Source: Bacillota bacterium (GTDB taxonomy: Bacteria; Bacillota; Dethiobacteria; Dethiobacterales; Dethiobacteraceae). Taken from it: a stretch of DNA of 14,283 bases. Shown piece after piece: positions 1 through 6,701 of this stretch. The notes beneath the pieces are model-generated. The model searched no databases. It was given only the letters and a program-made list of their open reading frames with translations, and had not been told where the DNA came from. The position numbers and the translations under genes were made by a program. The stretch lies in assembly GCA_012800215.1 (NCBI GenBank), contig JAAZJT010000123.1:1-14283 (forward strand). Direction: 5' to 3'. The stretch's first letter is position 1. The number at the start of each line of letters is the position of its first letter.

Positions 1-1005
1 ATTGGTAACGTTACAATGTCTTTTTCCGGTGCTGCTCATGCTGCCATGTTCCCGATCATCGGTGCTAACCGTATTGACCGCATCCGCTTAGCTACACGGC
101 GCAGTATGGGCGCCTCCAGCGGTCAGATTCTTTCCAGTTTAGTAGTCACACCCATTATGGTTTATTTCGGACTGAACAGAGGTAATGACTATATGGGCTA
201 TTTTGCTCCGGTCTTAATCTTTTCTGTTTTAGCTACCGCCGCTGCCTTCATTAATGCTCATATTTTAAAACCTTTCGATTCCGGCCAGCAGCATGCATCG
301 CGCTCCACCACCAGTATTTTTACTTTATTATCTATTGTTTTTACTAATAAACATTTATTTATTCTGTTTATTGCCGAATGTTTCCGTTGGACTTCACGCA
401 TGGTCATGACTGGGCTTTTAATGTACAATTTCCGCTATGTTTTTAATAACATGCTGATGATTGCCCCCATGATGACTGCCAGCAACTTGGTATCCTTTAC
501 CTGCACTTATTTTGGTCAGCATTTTGCTCTAAAGTATGGCAGAAAGCTAACTTATGCAGCAGGGGTTACCCTGCAGATGATCAGCTATTTGCTTGCCTAC
601 TTCCTCTTTAGAAATAATTTAACCATGTATGCCGTCATGATTGCCTTAGGCCATATTGGTTACGGCCCCTCAGCAAGTCAAACCACTGCCTTATTTGCCG
701 ATGTTGCCGACTATGCCGAGTTAACCAGCGGCAAAAGCGTTAAAGGCCTTGTGATGACTTTGCAGGGAATCCCCACACGATTTGCCAATGCCATTGCCGG
801 TGCCATGACAGGGTTTGGCCTGGCAGCCATCGGTTTTGATGCTACTCAAGAAGTTCTTGCCGAAGGCGTAATTAGCGGTATTGCCATGATTTCCACACTA
901 CTACCGGCAGTATTTCTGCTTTTGGCCGTTATTACTATTCAGTTCTTTACTTTAAACGATAAGATGATTCAGGATTTAAGAGCAAGTAAAGCAGCTACCT
1001 CATAG
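1..1005 (+). CDS. GPH/MelB-type sugar:cation symporter (5'-truncated)
   Basis: The reading frame is open from base 1 (I-G-N-V-T before the first internal Met at base 16) to TAG at 1003-1005, so the N-terminus lies outside the window. About 334 residues remain of a family usually near 450, so roughly the first 110-120 residues are missing. The protein is strongly hydrophobic, with about eight membrane-spanning stretches, including the final one ending in AVITIQFFTLND. The segment ALFADVADYAELTSGK, followed by KGLVMTLQGI, matches the conserved late-loop signature of the glycoside-pentoside-hexuronide symporters of the major facilitator superfamily. These import sugars or glycosides with H+ or Na+ across the cytoplasmic membrane. 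The substrate cannot be read from this fragment. The gene converges on the aminotransferase gene and is unrelated to the amino acid operon by strand and content. Confidence 0.85.
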   Translation: MGNVTMSFSGAAHAAMFPIIGANRIDRIRLATRRSMGASSGQILSSLVVTPIMVYFGLNRGNDYMGYFAPVLIFSVLATAAAFINAHILKPFDSGQQHASRSTTSIFTLLSIVFTNKHLFILFIAECFRWTSRMVMTGLLMYNFRYVFNNMLMIAPMMTASNLVSFTCTYFGQHFALKYGRKLTYAAGVTLQMISYLLAYFLFRNNLTMYAVMIALGHIGYGPSASQTTALFADVADYAELTSGKSVKGLVMTLQGIPTRFANAIAGAMTGFGLAAIGFDATQEVLAEGVISGIAMISTLLPAVFLLLAVITIQFFTLNDKMIQDLRASKAATS

Positions 1006-1102
1006 CATAAAAATAATTTTCAGGCGTTATTATATAAATATAATGGGAAGGTGAAATAATCCTGCCGCGAACCATGTAACTTTTCGACAATTTAGAACGG
1101 CT
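1006..1102. other. Spacer between convergent genes, no gene seen
   Basis: A short AT-rich spacer follows the symporter stop codon. Neither strand has a convincing ORF. It contains TATAAT at 1039-1044 without a matching -35 box. It also has TTCGACA at 1083-1089, whose reverse complement TGTCGAA equals the core of a Spo0A box. Neither element precedes a gene in a way that makes a promoter likely. Confidence 0.5.
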
Positions 1103-1131
1103 ATAAAAAACGCCGGGTTTATTCCCGGCGT
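1103..1131 (-). terminator. Rho-independent terminator of the aminotransferase gene
   Basis: A perfect 8-bp inverted repeat, ACGCCGGG at 1110-1117 and CCCGGCGT at 1124-1131, encloses a 6-nt loop. Read on the - strand, the hairpin is followed at once by a run of T residues (1110-1105), the classic intrinsic terminator form. It lies just after the aminotransferase stop codon. On the + strand only a poor T tract (TCTTGTT) follows, so it may stop the symporter transcript less efficiently. Confidence 0.9.
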
Positions 1132-1140
1132 CTTGTTATA

Positions 1141-2370
1141 TTAAGCTGTTTTTTCTTTTTTACAGGCAACCGCCATTTCAGCTTCTAGTATTTCTCCCAA
1201 AATGGCAATGCCTTTTCTGATTTTATCTGGCGAAGCTTCGGAAAAGGAAAAACGCGCAGTATTTCTACCGTTATCATTGACAAAAAAGCCTGCACCATCA
1301 ACAAAAGCTACTTTTTGCTCAATGGCCTTAAGTAATATTTCATGTGCGCTCATGCCGTGTGGGAATGTTACCCAGATGAAGAAGCCTCCTTGTGGACGGG
1401 TCCACTTTACACCCGGAGGGAAGTATTTCTCCATACAATCGAGCATTAGATCGCGCCTTTCCTGATAACGGGGAAGGAGAGAAGCAACATGTTTTTCAAT
1501 ATAGCCAGAAGCTGCAAAGCGGTAAGCCAATCGCTGCCCCAAAGAGTTGGAACAAAGATCAGTCGAGCCCTTGGCGCTGCTTAGCTTCGCAATTATCTCC
1601 GGTTCGGCCATCAACCAGCCCACACGAATCCCTGGACTAAAAGTTTTAGAAAAAGAACCGAGATAAATGACGCGCCCTTCCGTATCCATAGATTTAATAC
1701 TGGGAATCGCTTCGCCTTCGTAGCGCAGCTCCCCATAAGGGTTATCTTCCAGAATTAAAAAGTTATACTGACGGGCTAAAGCCAGTAATTCCCTGCGCCG
1801 CTCCAAAGACATACAGACGCCTGTTGGGTTTTGAAAATTGGGTACCAAATAGATAAATTTGGGTAAACGGTTTTCCAGCTTCAGCTTTCGCAAACACGCT
1901 GCCAATAAATCGGTGCGTATTCCGTCATCATCCAGGGGAATGGGAACGCGGTCGGCTTCGTAGTTATAAATTGCGCCCAAGCCCCCCACATAGCCCGGCT
2001 CTTCCACTAACACCACATCGCCTGTATTAACAAAAAGCTTACTGACAAGATCCATGCCCTGCTGGGAGCCATTTGTAATGAGTATCTGCTCTGCAGTACA
2101 AGGGGCGCCTTCTTTGGTCATTTTTTCAGCAATATATCCACGCAGTTTTCCGTAGCCTTCCGTAGCACCATATTGTAAAGCGAATCTGCCTTCCTCAGCA
2201 ATCAATGCAGACAACACCTCGTTTACTTTATCCATGGGAAAAAAGTCTGCACTGGGAAAACCTCCGGCAAAGGACATTACATCCGGCTGTTCTGTAAGTT
2301 TAAAAAACTCCCTGACAGCCGAAGTTTTCATACACCGAGCACGGTCAGCATACAGTTGTTCAAATTTCAT
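1141..2370 (-). CDS. PLP-dependent aminotransferase, class I/II, LysN/aromatic-transaminase-like
   Basis: This 409-residue cytoplasmic enzyme of PLP fold type I should move an amino group between an amino acid and a 2-oxo acid. Visible motifs, numbered from MKFEQL, are FAGGFPSADFFP near 34-45, QYGATEGYGKLR near 67-77, the substrate/PLP segment PNFQNPTG at 177-184, the PLP-phenol Asp in ILEDNPYGELR at 209, and the Schiff-base lysine in SFSKTFSPGIRVGW at K242. It most resembles the 2-aminoadipate/aromatic/broad-specificity group. It lacks the N-terminal winged-helix domain of MocR regulators. An in-frame ATG at 2385 forms part of the GGAGGTG ribosome binding site at 2377-2383, so the ATG at 2370 (6-nt spacing) is the better start. 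The gene is monocistronic: a T-box leader precedes it and an intrinsic terminator follows it. The exact substrate is unknown. Branched-chain, aromatic or lysine-pathway amino acids are all possible, and proximity to the ilv-leu operon, which shows no ilvE here, makes a branched-chain role plausible. Confidence 0.88.
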   Translation of the reverse strand: MKFEQLYADRARCMKTSAVREFFKLTEQPDVMSFAGGFPSADFFPMDKVNEVLSALIAEEGRFALQYGATEGYGKLRGYIAEKMTKEGAPCTAEQILITNGSQQGMDLVSKLFVNTGDVVLVEEPGYVGGLGAIYNYEADRVPIPLDDDGIRTDLLAACLRKLKLENRLPKFIYLVPNFQNPTGVCMSLERRRELLALARQYNFLILEDNPYGELRYEGEAIPSIKSMDTEGRVIYLGSFSKTFSPGIRVGWLMAEPEIIAKLSSAKGSTDLCSNSLGQRLAYRFAASGYIEKHVASLLPRYQERRDLMLDCMEKYFPPGVKWTRPQGGFFIWVTFPHGMSAHEILLKAIEQKVAFVDGAGFFVNDNGRNTARFSFSEASPDKIRKGIAILGEILEAEMAVACKKEKTA

Positions 2371-2376
2371 TTGGCG

Positions 2377-2383
2377 CACCTCC
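2377..2383 (-). promoter_or_regulatory. Ribosome binding site that decides the aminotransferase start
   Basis: GGAGGTG is followed by six bases and ATG at 2370. The upstream in-frame ATG (2385-2383) shares its G with this motif and has no binding site of its own, so it should not be taken as the start. Confidence 0.8.
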
Positions 2384-2390
2384 ATAGAAA

Positions 2391-2671
2391 TAAAAAAACT
2401 CGTCTCCGCAAACAGAGACGAGCATCTATACCCGTGGTACCACTCTGGTTACCGAAAAAATCCGGTCACTCAAGCATTTGCTTTCATTATAACGGTAGAA
2501 CCGGCGCCGCTTACTGATTTCAGCGGGCAACTCCGAGGCGGCTTACCCTTCACAAGTCCGAGGAAACTCTCAACTTTTGTTTCCCTCTCTGTCGGCTGCT
2601 CCAGGCTTCTTCCTCTTCTTCGTTTTTTTTATTATATGTTTTTTTGACTCAGATGTGAAGTTTTAAATTTA
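2391..2671 (-). promoter_or_regulatory. T-box riboswitch leader of the aminotransferase gene
   Basis: The - strand carries the T-box core AGAGTGGTACCACGGG at 2446-2431, followed by an intrinsic terminator, the standard arrangement in which uncharged tRNA stabilises an antiterminator. Upstream, a Stem I-like region can be drawn. AAC (2624-2622) pairs with GUU (2531-2529). A purine-rich kink-turn-like stretch follows, then GAGG (2615-2612) pairs with CCUC (2538-2535). Higher up, CCGA/UCGG (2595-2592/2561-2558) and GGAAAC/GUUUCC (2584-2579/2567-2562) close the distal part, which includes the AGAGAG typical of the family. A small hairpin ACCG/CGGU precedes the T-box core. The bulge reads UGGU, so the paired tRNA should end in A-CCA, which argues against glycine. 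The specifier codon lies between GUGAA (2553-2549) and CCUC. I cannot fix its register; GUA, GCC, AAG and GGU are readable there. Confidence 0.92.
2392..2422 (-). terminator. Conditional intrinsic terminator of the T-box leader
   Basis: CTCGTCTC (2422-2415) and GAGACGAG (2406-2399) form a perfect 8-bp stem with an 8-nt loop, followed by seven T residues (2398-2392). It sits directly after the T-box core and 21 bases before the chosen ATG, as expected for the termination arm of a transcriptional T-box switch. Confidence 0.93.
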
Positions 2672-2677
2672 AAAGTT

Positions 2678-2706
2678 ATTATAGCACGTTAGCATCAGCA
2701 ATGCAA
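2678..2706 (-). promoter_or_regulatory. Sigma-A-type promoter of the T-box/aminotransferase unit
   Basis: TTGCAT (2706-2701) and a perfect TATAAT (2683-2678) are separated by exactly 17 bases. Transcription would begin near 2671 and give a leader of about 300 nt before the ATG at 2370, a normal length for a T-box RNA. Confidence 0.8.
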
Positions 2707-2882
2707 GGGAAAATTTTTAAACTTATCAATAACAGTGATTCACAAGCGATAATGTCTCAGTAGAAGCCAGAGGGAAATTCCCGTCTTTAGAAGTTAGGCT
2801 CGTGAGATACTCTGGGATGAGGTGAATCTAAGGAGAAGGCCTTCCTATAATTTATGCAGTAGCGCTTATTAGTGTGAACATA
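2707..2882. other. Gene-free stretch downstream of the aldo/keto reductase
   Basis: No ORF or RNA gene is recognisable. It contains one copy of the 23-bp direct repeat and two small palindrome-like sequences, GGGAAATTCCC near 2772-2782 and GAAGGCCTTC at 2835-2844. Neither is followed by a T tract, so no clear terminator for the reductase gene is seen. Confidence 0.5.
2734..2756. repeat. 23-bp direct repeat, copy 1
   Basis: The repeat begins AGTGATTCACAAG and ends GATAATGTC. It is identical to the copy at 4015-4037 except for C instead of T at its fourteenth base. This copy lies just upstream of the T-box promoter. The two copies have the same orientation and enclose the aldo/keto reductase gene and its flanks. 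Confidence 0.85.
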
Positions 2883-3845
2883 TTATCTACCGTATCCAAA
2901 TCTACTGCCACTAAGTTTTTTCCAGACTTCATCACACTGGGCAATTACCTCGGAGGAGAGCGCTCCTTTCTTTAAGTAAGACAGATTTTGAATTAAATGC
3001 TCAAGGCGGCTGGCTCCGACAATCACGCTATCTACATAGTTGTATGAAACGCACCAGCGCAGCGAAAGCTCAAGCAAGCTCATATCGTAGTTCTGCGCGA
3101 TTTCACTTAATTGTTCCATTGCGGCGAGACTGTCATCATTCCAGTATCTTTTATAATATCCGGCTTCGGAAAGCCGAGTATTTGCCAGGGGGCGTTCCCC
3201 ATGCTTGCCCGAAAGAAGTCCCCCCGCCAAAGGATTAAATATTGTCAGGCCGATCTTTTTTTCCTGAATAAAGGGCACCAGTTCCGTTTCAATACCCCTT
3301 GTAATAATGTTATAAACGTTTTCGGTCACACTCGGACCAACCCAACCGCGTTTGTCGCAAATACTTAAGGCATCCATCATTCGCCACGCAGCAAAGTTAC
3401 TCATCCCGATATAACGTATTTTGCCGGATTTTACAAGGGAATTCATAGCTTCCATTGTTTCTTCCAGCGGTGTAGTTGGATGTGGAAAATGCATGTAGTA
3501 AATATCGATATAATCAGTATCCAATCGTTTTAAGCTTTGTTCCACAGCTGATATAATATGCTTTCTGCTAAGTCCGCTGCCGTTTGGGCCTTGCCCTGAG
3601 CGCCCTCCAACCTTACTTGCAAGGACTACACTTTCCCTACAGCCCTTCAGACCCTTTCCTGTTATGATCTCGCTTTGCCCACCTGTATAGATATCTGCGG
3701 TATCGATAAAATTTATACCGCTATCCAAGGCGTGCTTAATAACACTTATGCTCTCCTGTTCATTTAACTGCCCACCAAATGTCATGGTTCCAAGACAAGC
3801 TCTTGACACCATTAATCCTGTTCCACGCAGGTTAGTATACTCCAA
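2883..3845 (-). CDS. Aldo/keto reductase
   Basis: This 320-residue TIM-barrel oxidoreductase should use NADPH (or NADH) to reduce aldehydes or ketones in the cytoplasm. The catalytic tetrad is visible when numbered from MEYTNL: D48 and Y53 in FIDTADIYTGG, K78 in LASKVGG, and H119 in IYYMHFPHP. The segments RYIGMSNF near 144-151 and GLTIFNPLAGGLLSGK are also typical of the YhdN/Tas-like AKR branch, and the length is normal. A GTG at 3860 is in frame but overlaps the GGAGGT ribosome binding site (3858-3853). The probable start is the TTG at 3845, which has a 7-nt spacing. The gene has its own promoter and sits between two 23-bp direct repeats, so it looks like an independent insertion between cimA and the aminotransferase rather than an operon member. 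The substrate is unknown. Confidence 0.9.
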   Translation of the reverse strand: MEYTNLRGTGLMVSRACLGTMTFGGQLNEQESISVIKHALDSGINFIDTADIYTGGQSEIITGKGLKGCRESVVLASKVGGRSGQGPNGSGLSRKHIISAVEQSLKRLDTDYIDIYYMHFPHPTTPLEETMEAMNSLVKSGKIRYIGMSNFAAWRMMDALSICDKRGWVGPSVTENVYNIITRGIETELVPFIQEKKIGLTIFNPLAGGLLSGKHGERPLANTRLSEAGYYKRYWNDDSLAAMEQLSEIAQNYDMSLLELSLRWCVSYNYVDSVIVGASRLEHLIQNLSYLKKGALSSEVIAQCDEVWKKLSGSRFGYGR

Positions 3846-3852
3846 ATTGCTT

Positions 3853-3858
3853 ACCTCC
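3853..3858 (-). promoter_or_regulatory. Ribosome binding site that supports a TTG start
   Basis: GGAGGT is followed by seven bases (AAGCAAT) and then TTG at 3845. No ATG lies at a suitable distance, and the in-frame GTG at 3860 overlaps the binding site. Confidence 0.65.
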
Positions 3859-3877
3859 ACTATTAATTATTACTAAT

Positions 3878-3906
3878 ATAATACGCTTTTTACATCTAAT
3901 AGGCAA
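3878..3906 (-). promoter_or_regulatory. Probable promoter of the aldo/keto reductase
   Basis: TTGCCT (3906-3901) and TATTAT (3883-3878) are 17 bases apart, giving transcription from about 3871 and a short leader of some 25 bases. This is close to the sigma-A consensus and supports separate expression from the ilv-leu-cimA operon. Confidence 0.6.
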
Positions 3907-3929
3907 GATGAAGTATGCTACAAATTACA

Positions 3930-3941
3930 TTGATGCATCAA
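3930..3941. promoter_or_regulatory. 12-bp perfect palindrome upstream of the reductase promoter
   Basis: TTGATGCATCAA reads the same on both strands and ends about 24 bp before the -35 box of the reductase. It could be a binding site for a dimeric regulator. No regulator gene is present in the window and no second copy was noticed, so function is only a guess. Confidence 0.3.
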
Positions 3942-3965
3942 AAAACGGACTGCTTACATCAAGCA
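3940..3965 (-). terminator. Possible weak terminator after cimA
   Basis: On the - strand TGCTT (3965-3961) and AAGCA (3955-3951) can pair around a 5-nt loop. A run of six T residues follows four bases later. The stem is short and the T run is offset. It is the best candidate for ending the branched-chain amino acid operon, but it is weak. Confidence 0.35.
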
Positions 3966-4014
3966 AAAGGTATAGAGCAGGTTGTGTTAACAGGGTTCGC
4001 TTGTGTGTTTATGG

Positions 4015-4037
4015 AGTGATTCACAAGTGATAATGTC
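4015..4037. repeat. 23-bp direct repeat, copy 2, starting in the cimA stop codon
   Basis: This copy matches 22 of 23 bases of the repeat at 2734-2756. Read on the - strand it begins with the second base of the cimA TGA stop codon (4038-4036). On the same strand CACTTGTG (4029-4022) can pair with CACAAGCG (4005-3998) at 7 of 8 positions, forming a hairpin just after the stop codon with no T tract. Confidence 0.85.
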
Positions 4038-5610
4038 ATTTTGTTTTTTTTAGCAGTCCATAGGCAATACTGTCAACTATGGCCTGCCAGCTGGCTTCAA
4101 TAACGTTGCTGGATACACCTACAGTACCCCATGAACCTAAATTCTTGTCATGTGTCTCCGCAAGAACCCGTACAAGAGCTTCAGTCCCCGCATTTTCGTC
4201 CAGAACACGCACCTTATAGTCGGCAAGTCTCATCTCCCTAATGCAGGGATAGAATTCTTCCAAAGCCTTTCTCAGGGCATTATCAAGAGCATTAACGGGA
4301 CCGTTTCCTTCGGCAGCAGTATGCACTATTTCGTCACCTACCCGAAGCTTAATTACAGCTTCGGAATTTATTTCACCAGCTTCCCGTTTTTCCAAAATGA
4401 TCCGCAGTGCCTCAAGCTGAAAAGGTTCAACATAACCGCCAAAGGCTTTGCGCATCAGAAGTTCAAAAGAACCTTCTGCACCTTCAAATTGGAAACCGGT
4501 ATTTTCAAGTTCCTTAATCTCATGAAGAATTTTTTTAGCTTCAAAGCCGGCTTGGTTTAAGTTTATATCTAGTCCAAGTTCTTCAGCCTTGTAAATAATG
4601 TTACTCATACCCGATAGTTCTGAAACCAATACCCGCCTGGTATTGCCTACCAGTTCAGGGTTAATATGCTCATAAGTTTCTGAATTGCGCATAAGGGCAC
4701 TCACATGAATACCGCCTTTATGCGCAAAGGCGCTTTTTCCAACATAGGGCTGATTATTAGCTGGGTGCACATTGGCAAGTTCACTTACATATCTGGAAAG
4801 CTCCGTCAGGTTTGCCAGATTCTTTTTATCCATACAATCTAACCCCAGTTTCAGAACCAAATTGGGGATTATGGAGCAAAGATTGGCATTGCCGCACCGT
4901 TCACCAAAGCCGTTTATAGTTCCCTGAACCTGTGTAGCGCCGGCGGTAACAGCCATAATTGAGTTGGCTACGGCCAGTTCACAGTCATTATGGGCATGAA
5001 TACCCACAGGAATTCTTACCTTTTCAATTACAGCAGAAACAATTTCTTTTACTTCCATGGGCATGGGGCCGCCATTGGTATCGCAAAGGCAGACACTGTC
5101 GGCACCGGCTTTTTCGGCTTCCAGTATAGTTGCAAGAGCATACTCAGGATTGCTTTTGAAACCATCAAAGAAATGCTCTGCATCATAAATAACCTCTAAA
5201 CCTAACCCTTTCAGATAAGCCACTGTATCCCTTATTATCCGGAGGTTCTCTGCAAGAGTAGTTTTAAGGGCATACTTTACGTGGAAATCCCATGTCTTGC
5301 CAAAAATCGTGGCAACCTGCACTCCTGCCTCCTGAATGCTTCGAATATTAGGGTCATTATGGGGTGAACTTCCTGGTTTACACGTACAGCCAAAAGCAGT
5401 AATTTTTGCATTTTCCAGCCGGTACTCCTTAATCGCCCGAAAAAAATCCATATCCTTAGGGTTTGAACCGGGCCAGCCTCCCTCTATATAGTGAATTCCC
5501 AACTTATCCCGTTTTAGTGCAATCTTTACCTTATCATCTGCAGAGAAGGAAATACCTTCTCCCTGAGTCCCATCTCTTAAAGTCGTATCATAAAGGATTA
5601 CCTTTGACAC
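4036..5610 (-). CDS. cimA: (R)-citramalate synthase
   Basis: This 524-residue enzyme condenses pyruvate and acetyl-CoA to (R)-citramalate (EC 2.3.3.21), the first step of the pyruvate route to isoleucine. The DRE-TIM metallolyase core begins with YDTTLRDGTQGEG (8-19). The metal-binding HAHND is at 205-209 and FAHKGGIHVSAL at 295-306. EGGWPGSNPKD (43-53), FGKTWDFHV (103-111) and AEHFFDGFK (144-152) are characteristic of CimA and separate it from LeuA and homocitrate synthase. The C-terminal part, containing GNGPVNALDNALRKAL, is the LeuA-type allosteric domain, probably responsive to isoleucine. The start is GTG with AAAGGAG nine bases upstream, 14 bp after leuB. It is the last gene of the operon, and downstream LeuCD and LeuB can process its product. 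Isoleucine feedback is known for the family, not seen here. Confidence 0.95.
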   Translation of the reverse strand: MSKVILYDTTLRDGTQGEGISFSADDKVKIALKRDKLGIHYIEGGWPGSNPKDMDFFRAIKEYRLENAKITAFGCTCKPGSSPHNDPNIRSIQEAGVQVATIFGKTWDFHVKYALKTTLAENLRIIRDTVAYLKGLGLEVIYDAEHFFDGFKSNPEYALATILEAEKAGADSVCLCDTNGGPMPMEVKEIVSAVIEKVRIPVGIHAHNDCELAVANSIMAVTAGATQVQGTINGFGERCGNANLCSIIPNLVLKLGLDCMDKKNLANLTELSRYVSELANVHPANNQPYVGKSAFAHKGGIHVSALMRNSETYEHINPELVGNTRRVLVSELSGMSNIIYKAEELGLDINLNQAGFEAKKILHEIKELENTGFQFEGAEGSFELLMRKAFGGYVEPFQLEALRIILEKREAGEINSEAVIKLRVGDEIVHTAAEGNGPVNALDNALRKALEEFYPCIREMRLADYKVRVLDENAGTEALVRVLAETHDKNLGSWGTVGVSSNVIEASWQAIVDSIAYGLLKKTK

Positions 5611-5624
5611 TCCGATCTTCTCCT

Positions 5625-6701
5625 TTACCTAGCCCTCAGAATTTCATCTGCCACTTTATCTCCCATTTCTTCCGTATTAACCAGCGTACAGCCCTTCTGC
5701 ATAATATCAGGCGTCCTGTAGCCTTTATCCAGTACCCTGACTACAGCTTGCTCAATTTCCTGTGCTTCTATTTCCAGATTAAAAGAGTACCGAAGCATCA
5801 TAGCTGCAGAAAGAATGGCAGCCAAAGGATTGGCTTTCTTCTGCCCGGCTATATCTGGCGCTGAGCCGTGGCTTGGTTCATAAAGGGCTACTTTTCCCCC
5901 TATACTTGCCGATGCCAGCATCCCCAGAGAACCGGAAATCATAGAGGCCTGATCTGTCAAAATATCACCAAAAGTATTTTCGGTGACAATAACATCAAAC
6001 TGTTTTGGCCACCGCACCAGCTGCATGGCGCAGTTATCTACATACATATGTTTCAGCTCAACATCAGGATATTCCTTAGCCAGGTCGGTGACAGTCTCTC
6101 GCCAGAGGCGTGAACTCTCGAGGACATTGGCCTTATCTACTGAACAAAGCTTTTTATTTCTTTTACGTGCCGTTTCAAAACCCAAGCGGGCAATCCGCTC
6201 AATTTCCTCTGTAGAATAAACAAGTGTATCTACGGCAATTTGACCCCGCTCTGTTTTTTCTCTTTTCTTTTCTCCGAAATAAAGCCCACCGGTTAACTCG
6301 CGAATAACCATTATATCGCAACCTGCTATTACTTCCTTTTTGAGAGTTGAGGCATCCAAAAGAGCGTCATAAAGAACTACCGGCCTTAGGTTGGCATAAA
6401 GGCCCAATTCTTTCCTCAAAGGAAGCAGGGAAGCTCCTTCAGGGCGAAGATGAACAGGAAGGTTATCCCATTTAGGGCCGCCAATAGCTCCCAATAAAAC
6501 GGCATCACTTTCTTTGCATAGTTTCAGGGTCTCTTCAGGAAGCGGAACACCAACAGCATCTAGAGCCGCCCCGCCGACATAAGCCTCAGTAAAATGAAAT
6601 TCATATCCATATTTTTTGCTAATAGCCTCTATAGCTTTAACGGCCTGCGGAATTATTTCCACACCAATACCGTCTCCGGGCAGACATGCAATTTTGTACA
6701 T
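5625..6701 (-). CDS. leuB: 3-isopropylmalate dehydrogenase
   Basis: This 358-residue cytoplasmic NAD+-dependent dehydrogenase oxidises and decarboxylates 3-isopropylmalate to 2-ketoisocaproate (EC 1.1.1.85), and in the citramalate route converts 3-methylmalate to 2-ketobutyrate. Visible signatures are the N-terminal LPGDGIGVEIIPQAV, the substrate/metal segment VIRELTGGLYFGE, then YVDNCAMQLVRWP and VTENTFGDILTDQAS carrying the metal-binding Asp residues, and the NAD-binding EPSHGSAPDIAGQKKANP. The length is standard. The ATG directly follows the leuD TAA with no spacer, and an AGGAGG lies inside the end of leuD, so translation is probably coupled. It is the sixth biosynthetic step gene in transcript order after leuA, leuC and leuD. 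Confidence 0.97.
   Translation of the reverse strand: MYKIACLPGDGIGVEIIPQAVKAIEAISKKYGYEFHFTEAYVGGAALDAVGVPLPEETLKLCKESDAVLLGAIGGPKWDNLPVHLRPEGASLLPLRKELGLYANLRPVVLYDALLDASTLKKEVIAGCDIMVIRELTGGLYFGEKKREKTERGQIAVDTLVYSTEEIERIARLGFETARKRNKKLCSVDKANVLESSRLWRETVTDLAKEYPDVELKHMYVDNCAMQLVRWPKQFDVIVTENTFGDILTDQASMISGSLGMLASASIGGKVALYEPSHGSAPDIAGQKKANPLAAILSAAMMLRYSFNLEIEAQEIEQAVVRVLDKGYRTPDIMQKGCTLVNTEEMGDKVADEILRAR

Noticed and set aside
1039..1044. TATAAT on the + strand as a promoter
   Set aside because: No -35 box lies at the right distance and no gene follows on that strand.
2545..2547. GGU as the T-box specifier, implying glycine sensing
   Set aside because: The antiterminator bulge is UGGU, which pairs with a tRNA ending in A-CCA. 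Bacterial glycine tRNAs carry U at that position and their T-boxes have UGGA.
2234..2647. A + strand open frame covering the T-box leader
   Set aside because: It runs across the T-box hairpins and the 5' end of the aminotransferase gene in antisense, and its protein resembles nothing. The RNA structure explains the sequence.
2835..2844. Palindrome GAAGGCCTTC as terminator of the reductase gene
   Set aside because: No T tract follows on either strand and the palindrome leaves no loop, so it does not have terminator form.
2734..4037. Calling the reductase segment a named insertion sequence or integron cassette
   Set aside because: There is no transposase, integrase or inverted terminal repeat pair in the segment. 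Only the direct repeats support mobility, so no element type can be assigned.
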